Part shown: positions 8,887-17,459 of the stretch, one piece after another
Layout: the number at the start of each line of letters is the position of its first letter
Numbering within the stretch: position 1 is the stretch's first letter
DNA from: Burkholderiales bacterium
GTDB lineage: Bacteria; Pseudomonadota; Gammaproteobacteria; Burkholderiales; Burkholderiaceae_B
DNA length: 46,680 nucleotides
Assembly: GCA_021300475.1 (NCBI GenBank)
Contig: JAJTDO010000019.1
Coordinates: 1 to 46,680 of the forward strand
Reading direction: 5' to 3'
Position numbers and translations under genes: made by a program
The notes under the pieces: generated by a model
What the model was told of the DNA's origin: nothing
What the model saw: only the letters and a program-made list of their open reading frames with translations
Database searches by the model: none

Positions 8887-9558
8887 GCGCTGTATTCCGA
8901 ACACCTCTGGTTGGTAGCCACCCAGAGGTTCTATATTGGGCAATGACAGGAAGTTCAAAGCCACAATGCCGAGTGAATAAATAAAACCACTCAAGCTCGG
9001 GGTATCTGCCGCATCCAGATATTTTTTGATTTCATGGCAGGCCTCGGGTTCGTTTTTATTTTTACGCAGACGCAGTAAATTGCACCCAACGTTGGCGATT
9101 TTTGGAAAACCACTTTCTTCCCGACACACGGAAAAGCCTTTCCATATCAGATCTTCTTCGCCCAGAGGAACACGTGTGCCCCTAGCTTCGAATCCGACCC
9201 GTCTAAATGCGAGATCAGCATCTTCAAAATACCCGTAACGCGTGGGTGTGGGTATGAGTTGCCTGGAGTCTGCCAGCAATTTTCCACTGACCAAATCATG
9301 CACTCTGAAGTGAGCATAAGGGCTGTCTATGGTTAAAAAAAGCCAAGGCGAAAACGAGTCGAACTGTATTTTCTGCCGGTGGGTGTCATAGACGCTGATG
9401 CTGCATCTGCCGTTGCCATTGGTACTCACGTAATAGGCGGAGTGATCTTCCCAAAAGTAGGGCACAGTGAGCCTGAGTATGCTGTGCATGCCCACCAATA
9501 TCAAAAGAACAATACAGCGCTTTTTCCAGCGCTGCGTGAAGCTTTTTTTCTGTTTCAT
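8875..9558 (-). CDS. Membrane-anchored protein, candidate immunity protein (distal paralogue)
   Basis: This 227-residue protein has a short basic N-terminus, one membrane helix (~16-34, IVLLILVGMHSILRLTV), a presumed periplasmic domain, and a second hydrophobic stretch near the C-terminus (GFIYSLGIVALNFLSL). It is closely similar along its whole length to the gene at 9598-10260. I recall comparable proteins (DUF6201-like) next to PAAR/DUF6402 genes, but cannot confirm this. Position directly behind an effector candidate suggests an immunity role, probably against a toxin acting in the periplasm or membrane. Compared with its sister, which stops after GGYQPEEF, this copy continues seven residues (GIQRSAF) into the 3' end of dsbC, so its original stop codon has been lost. 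Confidence 0.65.
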   Translation of the reverse strand: MKQKKSFTQRWKKRCIVLLILVGMHSILRLTVPYFWEDHSAYYVSTNGNGRCSISVYDTHRQKIQFDSFSPWLFLTIDSPYAHFRVHDLVSGKLLADSRQLIPTPTRYGYFEDADLAFRRVGFEARGTRVPLGEEDLIWKGFSVCREESGFPKIANVGCNLLRLRKNKNEPEACHEIKKYLDAADTPSLSGFIYSLGIVALNFLSLPNIEPLGGYQPEVFGIQRSAF

Positions 9559-10260
9559 TTATGGGCTTTTTTGTTTTTCTCGTACGGAGCGTTTTATTCA
9601 GAATTCTTCTGGTTGGTAGCCACCCAGCGGTTCTATGTTTGGCAGACTTAAAAAATTTAACGCCACAATGCCAAGTGAATAAATAAAACCACTTAAGCTC
9701 GGTGTATCTGCCGCATCCAGATATTTTTTGATTTCACGGCAGGCCTCGGGTTCGTTTTCCTCTTCGGGCAGATCAAACAACATACATCTAACGTTGGCAA
9801 TTTGGGGTAAACCATTTTTTTGCCTGCAGACGGAAAAGCCTTTCCATATGAGGTCTTCCTCGCCTAGCGGAATGCTGGCGCCTCTGGCTTCAAAGCCCAC
9901 CACTTCGAATGCAAGATCAGCATCTTCAAAATATCCGTAACGCGTGGGGGTGGGTATGAGTTGCCTAGAATCTGCCAGTAAGCTACCACTGACCAAATCA
10001 TGCACCCTGAAGTGTGCGTAAGGGCTGTCTATGGTTAAAAAAAGCCATGGTGAGAACGAGTCAAACTGTATTTTGTACCGGTAGGTGTCATAAGCACTGA
10101 TGCTGCACCTTCCGTTGCCGTTACTGCGCACATAGTAAGCGGTATGGTCTTCCCAAAAGTAGGGTACGGTGAGTCTGAGTATGCTGTGTATGCCCACCAG
10201 TATCAAAAGAAAAAGACCGCGTTTTTTCCAGCGCTGCAGGAAGCTTTTTTCCCCTCTCAC
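8895..10260. repeat. Tandem gene duplication (about 0.7 kb unit)
   Basis: The stretch containing the distal paralogue repeats the one containing the proximal paralogue with an offset of 702 bases. The block GGTTGGTAGCCACCC, for example, occurs at 8909 and 9610. Identity is high at the DNA level over the entire coding length, including silent sites, which points to a fairly recent duplication. The ~39 bases between the copies show no mobile-element ends. Confidence 0.85.
9598..10260 (-). CDS. Membrane-anchored protein, candidate immunity protein (proximal paralogue)
   Basis: A 220-residue protein with the same plan as its tandem sister: a basic start, a membrane helix at ~14-34 (LFLLILVGIHSILRLTVPYF), a domain with paired cysteines, and a hydrophobic C-terminal segment. 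Its ATG overlaps the effector stop by four bases (10257-10260), so it is translationally coupled to it. This arrangement is typical of type VI effector-immunity pairs. Differences from the sister gene cluster in the middle (LFDLPEEENEPEACRE against LLRLRKNKNEPEACHE), as expected if specificity is diverging. The function is inferred from position, not from a recognised domain. Confidence 0.68.
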   Translation of the reverse strand: MRGEKSFLQRWKKRGLFLLILVGIHSILRLTVPYFWEDHTAYYVRSNGNGRCSISAYDTYRYKIQFDSFSPWLFLTIDSPYAHFRVHDLVSGSLLADSRQLIPTPTRYGYFEDADLAFEVVGFEARGASIPLGEEDLIWKGFSVCRQKNGLPQIANVRCMLFDLPEEENEPEACREIKKYLDAADTPSLSGFIYSLGIVALNFLSLPNIEPLGGYQPEEF

Positions 10261-11561
10261 CGATTGCTCTCTTTTAGTGCTGCTACGACGTCAGTCTCAT
10301 TGAAAGTAAATTTATAGTGCTGTTTTAAAGGAATGGTTTTTACATCGCTAAAAAGCAGGAAATCACCGCCAGCGTTGGTAGTCTCGCGGTGCGCCCCGAA
10401 ATCACTGTTAAGAACCACAACGTAGTCTTCCGGGCAGTTTCTGATGAGTGGAAGTCTGCCCACTAATCCTTTCTTCCAATGGGTGTTCAAGCCAGGCGAT
10501 GCGTACAGCGACCAACTACCCAAGTATTGAAAGCCATCAAAGTCATAACTGTCTTTTAAATAAATCTGTAGTGCCTGTATATGAACTTCCCAGGTTTTAA
10601 GGCTTCTGCCGTAAAGAGGTTTGATATTTCCGCTTGACGCAATATGGATTGAGAACCGACCCAATGCGGCATCACCGTCGTCATAAACGCAATTTTTTTG
10701 TAAACGTTCAAGTAACGGTTTGGAGCCGACACTGTCCATCTCGACGTACTGGTGTTGCCAGTATTCTTCAAGATAGATAGCCGACATTTTTCGATCGTTG
10801 TAGGCAGATTCGTTACCATTGAGCATGTCGCTAAAATGAAATTTGCGAATCAATTCTCGCTTGGCATTTCGGGTTGCAAACAAAGGCGTTTCACCCGCCG
10901 CATTGTATTCATAGCCCAGTACCTCAGCCAATTGATTTTTAAATCGGTCGAATGACAACACCCAGTCCATGGTCACAATACTGTTGTTCATATTTTCAGG
11001 GCCGTAACCCATGAACGGTCTTTTTTGTTTGATTTTCTCTGGTTGCCTGAAAAAGCCTTTTCGTTTAAACCACTCGTTCATCAGTGCCGCACCCACATCC
11101 CAGCCATGCCGTGTCATGATCAAGGGCAGGTCGGTGACTTTGAACGTTTCGTGATAACACGCTTTACCAGATTTCGGTGGGGGCGCGGCAGTTTGTTCGG
11201 TGCTTGGCAATACAAGCATGTTCTTAATGAGTGCTTCATCTGTGACAGGTTTGAACACTTTACTTTTCGCAGGGTAGTTTTTTACCTCAGAGCAAGAAGG
11301 GTCAAGTCCGTCAATGTTGTTCAGGCTGGAAATGAGTTGGCAGCCACGCAAGGTGCGCTGGCCATGGTGAACCATGTTGCGCTCGTTGGTCAGTGTTGCG
11401 TGAGGAAAGCCCTGAGCGATTTTGCAGCCATGCCTGCAGGCCATTTGCGCGCCCTGAAAAGCGTAGGCTCTGCCAAAGGATGTATCTGTTTCGCAACCCT
11501 GCAAAACAATGCCCCCGCAAGCCGCCCGGTCCCCTTTGCGTATCCAACCCACGATGTTCAT
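10257..11561 (-). CDS. PAAR-domain protein with DUF6402-like C-terminal domain, candidate T6SS effector
   Basis: Residues ~5-88 are PAAR-like (KGDRAACGGIVLQGC, GRAYAFQGAQMACRHGC, RTLRGCQLISSLNNIDG), matching the spike-tip domain that sharpens VgrG and carries toxins. Residues ~145-434 resemble the DUF6402 domain as I remember it (KVTDLPLIMTRHGWDVGAAL, then EWFKRKG), a common C-terminal partner of PAAR in type VI loci. There is no signal peptide, as expected for T6SS cargo. No VgrG, Hcp or sheath genes are in the window, so this would be an orphan cassette loaded by an apparatus encoded elsewhere. It leads a three-gene minus-strand operon with two paralogous immunity candidates. The toxic activity of DUF6402 is not known to me. 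Confidence 0.75.
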   Translation of the reverse strand: MNIVGWIRKGDRAACGGIVLQGCETDTSFGRAYAFQGAQMACRHGCKIAQGFPHATLTNERNMVHHGQRTLRGCQLISSLNNIDGLDPSCSEVKNYPAKSKVFKPVTDEALIKNMLVLPSTEQTAAPPPKSGKACYHETFKVTDLPLIMTRHGWDVGAALMNEWFKRKGFFRQPEKIKQKRPFMGYGPENMNNSIVTMDWVLSFDRFKNQLAEVLGYEYNAAGETPLFATRNAKRELIRKFHFSDMLNGNESAYNDRKMSAIYLEEYWQHQYVEMDSVGSKPLLERLQKNCVYDDGDAALGRFSIHIASSGNIKPLYGRSLKTWEVHIQALQIYLKDSYDFDGFQYLGSWSLYASPGLNTHWKKGLVGRLPLIRNCPEDYVVVLNSDFGAHRETTNAGGDFLLFSDVKTIPLKQHYKFTFNETDVVAALKESNR

Positions 11562-11739
11562 TTCGTACTTTTTTTACTTGCGTTTTATACAAGCACAAAA
11601 GTTTAGAGTTGCATTGCGACGTCCGCAAAAGTTGATCCAAATGGGGTAATCAGATGAGTATGCAGGGCTTATTCCACGTGTCAGAAAACTTGCCCAAGCG
11701 AAAAGACACGCCTTCTTTTTTAAATGCGTCTCAGGCAAA

Positions 11740-12056
11740 CCCACATCGTAACTTCATCGGGACATTCAGGAAACTCGCCCAAACGACCTCGCAGCAAGCG
11801 CCGCCGCTGCGGGCGGCGAAGGAAATGCCCCATTGGGCTTTCCTTCAAGCTTGCCAGAGCAGAGTTTGGAAACAGCGAGTTATCCGTCCCGATGAAGTTG
11901 CGGTGTGGGTGTGCCCCGCGCCGATGAAGTTGCAATGTGGGTGTGCCCTGTACCTGCGCACCGAGCTTATCCGTCCCGGTGAAGTTGCAATGTGGGTGTG
12001 CCCCATACCTGCGCACTGAGCTTATCCGTCCCGATGAAGTTGCAGCGTAGGTATGC
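11740..12056. repeat. Intergenic repeat cluster: 55-base tandem repeat plus inverted copy and hairpins
   Basis: The gap 11562-12063 contains no convincing gene. The block GATGAAGTTGCAATGTGGG recurs as CCGATGAAG or CCGGTGAAG starting at 11889, 11921, 11976 and 12031. The last three are exactly 55 bases apart and share TACCTGCGCAC and GAGCTTATCCGTC. An inverted copy lies at 11740-11762, differing at two positions from 11887-11909. Between the arms are two stable hairpins: CGCCGCC/GGCGGCG (11799-11818) and GGAAATGCCC/GGGCTTTCC (11821-11843). Short open frames here simply follow the repeat. The structure resembles a repetitive extragenic or MITE-like element. It lies between the effector cassette and mltA, whose 3' end is adjacent. 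Confidence 0.7.
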
Positions 12057-12063
12057 CCGCCCG

Positions 12064-13416
12064 TCACCGTCCTTCAACCGGAACAGCCCCCTTCGGCCAC
12101 AACAACCACAAACCCAGCGGCTGGCGCGTCACACCCGCCAGTTCACCCGGAATTTTGCCCCAGCCCCAGAACAAGTCCGCCCGCACACGCCCCCGAATGG
12201 CTCCGCCCGTGTCCTGCGCAAACACCAGTTTTTCATAAGACGATTTGCTCACCGGATGTTCGCTCGCCAAAATAACCGGGCTGCCCAACGGAATCACAGA
12301 CGGATCAACCGCAATCGACATTTCAGGTACCAAGGGCACGCCCAAGCTGCCCACCGGGCCCTCATTGGGGTTGCTAAGCACACTCTCCTTGAAAAATACC
12401 ACGCTCGGGTTTTCATTGAGCAAGCCTGCCAGCTCCTTCGGGTTTTTTTCCGCCCATTTTCGAATGCCCGGAATGGTGGCTTCCTCAACCGTAAGCGCGC
12501 CCCGGTTCACCAGCACCTTGCCAATGGCCACATAGGGGTGGCCGTTTTGGTCTGCGTAGCCCAAGCGAACCGTTTGCCCAGAGTCCAGTTCCACCCGGCC
12601 AGAGCCTTGAACCTGCAGTAAAAAGGCGTCCAGCGCATCGTCTAGCCACACCAGCGGATCCACTTTCTTTTCGCCATGCTTTTCCCATTCAGCCCGTGAC
12701 GGGTAGGCCACCACCTTGTTGCCCTCCAGGCGACCTCGCAGGCGCATGCCTTTCAAGGTCGGGTAGGTTTCAGCCAGGTCTATGGTCAGCAGGTCTGCAG
12801 GGGTTGGAAACAGCGGGTGCAGGAATTTATCGCGTTTTTGGCGACTGCCCTTCACCATGGGTTCAAAGTAGCCGGTCAGCAAGCCTTGCTTCTGGCCGTC
12901 TGCCTGCACAATTTGCCAAGCGTCGAATTTTGATTCAAACCATTGTTTTGCGGTCAGTTTTTCCGGTTTTTTGTTTTTAACCACCGCGTCGCAGGTGCTT
13001 TTTAGTTCGGCTGCAGCATTTTTGCGCTTCAGCAGGGTGGTGCATTGATTTTTAAAGTTCAGGTAGCCGCTGGAAAAGTCGTAGTTGTCCCAGCCTGGTA
13101 CTTCGCTCAGTTCCACACGTTTGTAAGCAGGTTCCGCAGGGCGGTTGTCTGCTTCGGCGGTGGTGCCATCGGCTTTTTTTACGCTGGGGGTTGCAGGTTT
13201 GCCTGGTGGTACGCTTGCCCCAGGCTTGGGTTTGGTGTCCGGAGCCGCGGGCGGCGGGCTTAAAGGCGCACAGGCATTCAAGGTCGCAGCCACTGCCACG
13301 GCCAGCGGTACTGCGTGTAAGCGGTTTGCCGTGGTTAGGCTGTTTTTAATTAGCTGTTTAGAATGCAAGAAGATGCGGGAATCGCGAACGCAGTGGGAAA
13401 AAGGGAATATCAGCAT
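12064..13416 (-). CDS. mltA: Membrane-bound lytic murein transglycosylase A
   Basis: This outer-membrane lipoprotein cleaves peptidoglycan glycan strands to 1,6-anhydromuropeptides. A lipobox (TLNAC, Cys ~49) is followed by a Pro/Ala-rich linker (~50-100), the MltA barrel domain (GLLTGYFEPMVKGS, LQVQGSGRVEL, RLGYADQNGHPY) and a C-terminal 3D domain with FAQDTGGAIRG, whose aspartate (~402) is the catalytic residue, then RADLFWGWG. All expected elements are present. The start is uncertain: ATG 13416 gives 450 residues with a rather long signal peptide, a TTG at 13368 would shorten it, and neither has a clear ribosome site. The ATG overlaps the start of the divergent small gene by two bases. Neighbouring apaG and rpe match the usual betaproteobacterial order. 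Confidence 0.92.
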   Translation of the reverse strand: MLIFPFSHCVRDSRIFLHSKQLIKNSLTTANRLHAVPLAVAVAATLNACAPLSPPPAAPDTKPKPGASVPPGKPATPSVKKADGTTAEADNRPAEPAYKRVELSEVPGWDNYDFSSGYLNFKNQCTTLLKRKNAAAELKSTCDAVVKNKKPEKLTAKQWFESKFDAWQIVQADGQKQGLLTGYFEPMVKGSRQKRDKFLHPLFPTPADLLTIDLAETYPTLKGMRLRGRLEGNKVVAYPSRAEWEKHGEKKVDPLVWLDDALDAFLLQVQGSGRVELDSGQTVRLGYADQNGHPYVAIGKVLVNRGALTVEEATIPGIRKWAEKNPKELAGLLNENPSVVFFKESVLSNPNEGPVGSLGVPLVPEMSIAVDPSVIPLGSPVILASEHPVSKSSYEKLVFAQDTGGAIRGRVRADLFWGWGKIPGELAGVTRQPLGLWLLWPKGAVPVEGR

Positions 13417-13588
13417 GGCTTGGTTGGTCTTTGAAGCGTTGTTGGCCTTGGCTATCATTGTATTCATTATGGTGTGGACATTAAAAACCCGCACCGACAC
13501 CCCTCTATCGAGCGATGAGCAGCCCAAGCCGGTTGAAACTGCCGAGCCTGGGAATGCGCAAGCCAAGGAGGGCGAGGAGCCGCGTTAA
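13415..13588 (+). CDS. Small single-pass membrane protein (57 residues)
   Basis: This is a short gene with AGGGA placed 8 bases before the ATG. The product has one membrane helix (~2-22, AWLVFEALLALAIIVFIMVW) and a charged, Pro/Glu-rich tail (PVETAEPGNAQAKEGEE), probably facing the cytoplasm by the positive-inside rule (KTRT follows the helix). It is divergent from mltA, with start codons overlapping, and its stop overlaps the apaG stop. I recognise no family. Codon use and a good ribosome site argue that it is real. Confidence 0.55.
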   Translation: MAWLVFEALLALAIIVFIMVWTLKTRTDTPLSSDEQPKPVETAEPGNAQAKEGEEPR

Positions 13589-13968
13589 TGCAGCGTGCGC
13601 GGCATGCTCAGTATGAATTCGGGAATGTCTGCGTTGAACTGGTGACCGTCTTCGGCGACGCACTGATACGTGCCCTTCATGCTGCCCATGGGGGTGTTTA
13701 AAGGACAGCCGCTGGTGTATTCAAAGTGTTCTCCCGGCTTGAGCACTGGTTGTGCGCCGACAACGCCCGGTCCCTTGACCTCTTGAATTTGAGAAAACGC
13801 GTCTTTGATGATCCAATGGCGGCTCAGTACCTGTGCCGTTTTGCTGCCCGTGTTCTCAATTTTTACGGAATAGGAAAACACATAGGGGCCGTTGGCAATG
13901 TCGGATTGCTCCTCCATGAATTCTGTGGAGACGGTGACGGTCAGGCTGTACTGTGTTTGATTGCTCAT
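13585..13968 (-). CDS. apaG: ApaG (DUF525) protein
   Basis: The 127-residue protein shows the single ApaG fold: YSLTVTVSTEFMEEQSD at the start, then VFSYSVKIENTG, LSRHWIIKDA, GPGVVGAQPVLKPGEHFEY and PMGSMKGTYQCV. The glycine cluster GxGxxGxxP is the family signature. ApaG is linked genetically to Co2+ resistance and Ap4A metabolism in enterobacteria; its biochemical role is still uncertain. I chose the ATG at 13968, which gives the family length; the frame extends upstream without similarity. It is divergent from rpe, with 73 bases between the start codons. Confidence 0.93.
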   Translation of the reverse strand: MSNQTQYSLTVTVSTEFMEEQSDIANGPYVFSYSVKIENTGSKTAQVLSRHWIIKDAFSQIQEVKGPGVVGAQPVLKPGEHFEYTSGCPLNTPMGSMKGTYQCVAEDGHQFNADIPEFILSMPRTLH

Positions 13969-14041
13969 GTCGTTACAATAGCGGTTGATTGCGTAAGTGT
14001 AACAAGCCCTAGCCCGGGGCACATCCCTTCTGAGGTTTTTA

Positions 14042-14618
14042 ATGTCTTATATGATTGCCCCCAGCCTGTTGTCAGCCGATTTTTCGCGTCTGGGCGAAGA
14101 AGTCCGCAATGTGGTGGCCGCCGGGGCCGACTGGATCCACTTCGACGTCATGGACAACCATTACGTACCCAACCTGACCGTTGGGCGCCAACATTATCAG
14201 CGTGCACCCTGAAGGCACCGACCACCTCGACAGAACGCTGGGTTTGATTCGCGACCAAGGTTGCCAGGCCGGTGTGGTGTTCAACCCGGGCACGCCGCTG
14301 AACTGGCTGGACCACGTCATGAACCGCATTGACCTGATTCTCATCATGTCGGTGAATCCGGGTTTTGGCGGTCAGTCCTTCATTCCTGAGGCATTGAACA
14401 AAATACGCGCGGTGCGGCAACGCATTGATGCCCATGTGCAGGCGGGCGGGCAGCCCATTCGTCTGGAAGTTGATGGCGGCGTCAAGGGCAGCAACATCCG
14501 TGAAATTGCGCAGGCCGGTGCCGATACCTTTGTGGCCGGGTCGGCTATTTTCGGACAGCCCGACTACAAGGCCGTAATTGACCACATGAGAACTGAACTG
14601 GCCGGGGTGCAAAAATGA
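14042..14618 (+). pseudogene. rpe: Ribulose-phosphate 3-epimerase with internal deletion and frameshift
   Basis: The first 48 codons encode a normal Rpe start ([33 protein letters not shown]). The sequence then jumps, at 14180-14186 (TTGGGCG), to [19 protein letters not shown] in another frame and continues normally to the C-terminus ([35 protein letters not shown]). Compared with E. coli Rpe, about 36 residues are missing, including the segment with the metal-binding histidine of the DVHLMV motif, and the junction shifts the frame. Read from the normal start, translation ends soon after the junction. The enzyme, which interconverts ribulose-5-P and xylulose-5-P, would be inactive. A second rpe elsewhere, or an assembly error, should be considered. 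Coupling to gph (ATGA overlap) is preserved. Confidence 0.85.
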
Positions 14619-15313
14619 GCGTGCGCTTCCCGCAACGTTGCGATGCAGTGCTGTTTGACCTTGACGGCACCTTGATGCACACGGTTCCAGACCTTGCCGC
14701 GGCTGTAAATGCCATGCTGAGCGACTTGGGGCGTGCACATTTGCCACAAGCCACCGTGGCCGATTACGTTGGCAAGGGCGCTGAAAACCTAGTGCACCGC
14801 AGTTTGACCGGTAGCCTGTCTGAAAAGGCACCCGGCGAACTTTTCGAGCGTGCCTATGAAGGTTTCAAACACCACTACGACAGAATCAACGGTCTGGAAG
14901 CGCAATTTTACGAAGGTGTGCTGGAGGGCTTGGACGCGCTGCAGGCCATGGGTTTGCGCTTGGCGGTGGTGACCAACAAGCCGGCCCGCTACACCCTGCC
15001 ATTGCTGGAGCGAAGCGGCCTGATGCCCCGTTTTTCAGCGGTGGTCAGCGGTGACACCTGCGAACGCAAAAAACCCGATGCCATGCCAATCGCCCACGCT
15101 TGCGCACAGTTGGGGGTTGAGGCGTCTGCTGCCGTGATGATAGGCGACAGCCTGAACGACGCCCAAGCCGCCAAGGCAGCCGGCAGTGTTTGCTGGCTGT
15201 TGCCTTATGGCTACAACGAAGGCCGCGCCATTCTGGAAACCCCTTGCGACGGTTATGTACAAACCATCGCTCAGGCGGCGGAGCTGCTTCGGCAGCAGCG
15301 TGGCGCAACATGA
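14615..15313 (+). CDS. gph: Phosphoglycolate phosphatase
   Basis: This 232-residue HAD-superfamily enzyme dephosphorylates 2-phosphoglycolate, here probably from DNA repair or oxygenation side reactions. Motif I is FDLDGTL (nucleophile Asp 17), motif II is VVTNKPARY, motif III is the lysine in RKKPDAMP, and motif IV is [12 protein letters not shown]. The helical cap lies between motifs I and II. It overlaps the rpe remnant by ATGA and trpE by ATGA. This rpe-gph-trpE arrangement is common in betaproteobacteria, so the gene is likely co-transcribed with trp biosynthesis. Confidence 0.93.
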   Translation: MSVRFPQRCDAVLFDLDGTLMHTVPDLAAAVNAMLSDLGRAHLPQATVADYVGKGAENLVHRSLTGSLSEKAPGELFERAYEGFKHHYDRINGLEAQFYEGVLEGLDALQAMGLRLAVVTNKPARYTLPLLERSGLMPRFSAVVSGDTCERKKPDAMPIAHACAQLGVEASAAVMIGDSLNDAQAAKAAGSVCWLLPYGYNEGRAILETPCDGYVQTIAQAAELLRQQRGAT

Positions 15314-16803
15314 TGAGCTCGCAGGCCTTCCAAGACGCGGTTGCGCAAGGCTACAACCGCATTCCTCTGGTGGCAGAACATTTTGCCGACCTGGACACGC
15401 CGCTGTCGCTGTTTGTAAAGTTGGCCAACTGCCCGCACAGCTTTCTTTTGGAATCTGTGGTGGGTGGCGAGCGCTTCGGGCGTTATTCCTTTATTGGTTT
15501 GCCTGCACGCACGCGCCTTGAAGTCCGCGGACAAAACACGTCTTTGTTCACCGATGGCCAACTGGTGGAAAGCAGCACCGGCGACCCTTTGGCGTTCATT
15601 GAAAATTACCGCGGCCGTTTCAAGGTGCCGCCAGTGCCCGGTTTGCCGAGTTTTTGCGGTGGGCTGGCCGGTTATTTCGGTTATGACACTGTTCGACTGG
15701 TGGAGCCGCGCCTGCAGGCGGGCGCCAAGCCCGATGACCTTGGAATACCCGATATTTTACTGATGCTCACCGATCGCCTCGCGGTGCTGGACAACCTGAA
15801 GGGCAAAATTTACCTGATTGTCTACGCAGACCCTGCGCAAGCCAATGCCTATGAAAATGCCAAGGCGGAGCTTGAGGGTTTGCGCGCCCGGTTACGTGCC
15901 CCGGTGGTACTGCCGCTGAGCCATGCCAGTCTAAAAACGCCAGTGGAGCGGGTGTTCCCCAAGGCAGACTTTTTGCAGGCCGTGGCCAAGTGCAAGCAAT
16001 ACATTGCCGCGGGCGACGTGATGCAGGTGGTAATAGGGCAACGCCTGAGCAAGCGTTTTGAAGACTCGCCGTTGTCGCTTTACCGCGCCTTGCGCTCACT
16101 GAACCCGTCGCCCTACATGTTCTACTACGACATGGGCGACCACCATGTGGTGGGCTCCTCACCGGAAATTCTGGTCCGTCAGGAAGACAGGGACACAGCG
16201 CAGGCAGCAACTGAAACCATTGTCACTGTCAGGCCAATTGCCGGCACCCGTCCGCGGGGTAAAACCGCGCAGCAAGACGCCGAACTTGCCGATGAACTGC
16301 TGGCCGACCCCAAGGAAATTGCTGAACACGTCATGCTGATTGACCTGGCCCGCAACGATGTGGGTCGAATTGCAAAAACCGGCTCTGTGAAGGTCACCGA
16401 ACAGCTTGTCATTGAGCGGTATTCCCACGTCATGCACATCGTTTCGAATGTGGAAGGTCACCTTCAACCCGGTTTGAGCGCCATGGATGTTTTAAAGGCC
16501 ACCTTTCCGGCGGGTACCTTGTCGGGCGCACCTAAAGTGCGTGCCATGGAAATTGTGGATGAACTCGAGCCCACCAAGCGCGGAGTTTATGGCGGTGCCT
16601 GCGGTTACTGGAGTTTTTCCGGTGCCATGGATGTGGCCATTGCCATTCGGTCTGGCGTCATTAAAAACGGTGTGCTGTATGCGCAGGCTGGGGCGGGCAT
16701 TGTGGCCGACTCCGTGGCTGAAAGTGAATGGCTGGAAACCGAAAACAAGGCCGCTGCCGTGATGCGCGCAGCCGAACAGGTGCAGGAAGGTCTGGACCGG
16801 TGA
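15310..16803 (+). CDS. trpE: Anthranilate synthase component I
   Basis: TrpE uses chorismate and ammonia from TrpG to make anthranilate, the first step of tryptophan synthesis. The 497 residues include the tryptophan-binding LLES element ([17 protein letters not shown]), [16 protein letters not shown], the chorismate-binding core with [24 protein letters not shown], and [17 protein letters not shown] followed by [12 protein letters not shown] indicates feedback inhibition by tryptophan is likely retained. I chose the ATG overlapping the gph stop; no leader peptide or attenuator fits in this overlap, so regulation, if any, must be upstream of gph or rpe. Confidence 0.96.
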   Translation: MMSSQAFQDAVAQGYNRIPLVAEHFADLDTPLSLFVKLANCPHSFLLESVVGGERFGRYSFIGLPARTRLEVRGQNTSLFTDGQLVESSTGDPLAFIENYRGRFKVPPVPGLPSFCGGLAGYFGYDTVRLVEPRLQAGAKPDDLGIPDILLMLTDRLAVLDNLKGKIYLIVYADPAQANAYENAKAELEGLRARLRAPVVLPLSHASLKTPVERVFPKADFLQAVAKCKQYIAAGDVMQVVIGQRLSKRFEDSPLSLYRALRSLNPSPYMFYYDMGDHHVVGSSPEILVRQEDRDTAQAATETIVTVRPIAGTRPRGKTAQQDAELADELLADPKEIAEHVMLIDLARNDVGRIAKTGSVKVTEQLVIERYSHVMHIVSNVEGHLQPGLSAMDVLKATFPAGTLSGAPKVRAMEIVDELEPTKRGVYGGACGYWSFSGAMDVAIAIRSGVIKNGVLYAQAGAGIVADSVAESEWLETENKAAAVMRAAEQVQEGLDR

Positions 16804-16875
16804 AGTGGTTCGGGTGCGTCACTTGGCTTGCTGCGTCTGTTTTGCACGCTTCCATAAGAATGTGAAGGTTTTAAT

Positions 16876-17451
16876 ATGCTGCTAATGATTGATAACTACG
16901 ATTCCTTCACCTACAACCTGGTGCAGTATTTTGGCGAGTTGGGGCAGGATGTTCGTGTTTTTCGCAACGACGCCATCAGCCTGTCTGAAATCGAAGCTTT
17001 GAACCCCGACGCCATTTGCATTTCCCCCGGCCCTTGCGCACCGGCGCAAGCTGGAGTGTCCGTGCCTGTCATCACCCATTTTTTAGGCAAGAAACCAATT
17101 TTGGGGGTTTGCCTCGGGCATCAGGCCATTGGCGAAGCCTTGGGCGGCAAGGTGGTTCGCGCAAAAAGCATCATGCATGGCAAAACTTCGCCGGTTACCC
17201 ATCAAAATCAAGGGGTTTTCAAGGGTTTGCCCAATCCGCTGACCTGCATACGCTACCATTCTCTGGCCATAGAGCGGGCTTCCCTGCCGGCTGAGTTGGA
17301 AGTGACGGCGCAAACCGCAGACGGTGAAATTATGGGGGTGCGCCACAAACAGTATTTGCTGGAAGGGGTGCAGTTTCATCCGGAATCCATTTTGTCCGAA
17401 CGCGGCCACGATTTGCTGCGAAATTTTTTGATTCAAGCCAAACAGGTGTAA
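16876..17451 (+). CDS. trpG: Anthranilate synthase component II (glutamine amidotransferase)
   Basis: TrpG, 191 residues, supplies ammonia to TrpE by hydrolysing glutamine. It is a class I amidotransferase with [16 protein letters not shown] at the start, oxyanion-site SPGPCAP, nucleophile Cys in [11 protein letters not shown] (~79-84) and the His/Glu pair in [11 protein letters not shown] (~170). In some bacteria the same subunit also serves p-aminobenzoate synthase. GAAGG lies 8 bases before the ATG. It follows trpE by 72 bases and precedes trpD by 8. It is not fused to TrpD, unlike in enterobacteria. Confidence 0.96.
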   Translation: MLLMIDNYDSFTYNLVQYFGELGQDVRVFRNDAISLSEIEALNPDAICISPGPCAPAQAGVSVPVITHFLGKKPILGVCLGHQAIGEALGGKVVRAKSIMHGKTSPVTHQNQGVFKGLPNPLTCIRYHSLAIERASLPAELEVTAQTADGEIMGVRHKQYLLEGVQFHPESILSERGHDLLRNFLIQAKQV

Positions 17452-17459
17452 GGCAAACC

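Noticed and set aside
11654-12019. Open frames of about 115-121 residues on both strands in the intergenic region
   Set aside because: Their sequences simply repeat with the 55-base DNA unit, they overlap each other on opposite strands, and none has a good ribosome site or family resemblance.
14181-14618. A separate functional gene starting at TTG 14181 (second half of rpe)
   Set aside because: It has no ribosome site, begins exactly at the deletion junction and lacks the N-terminal half of the barrel, so it is treated as part of the damaged rpe.
15190-15309. trpE starting upstream within gph
   Set aside because: This part is out of frame with gph and has no similarity to TrpE; the ATG at 15310 overlaps the gph stop and begins the conserved sequence.
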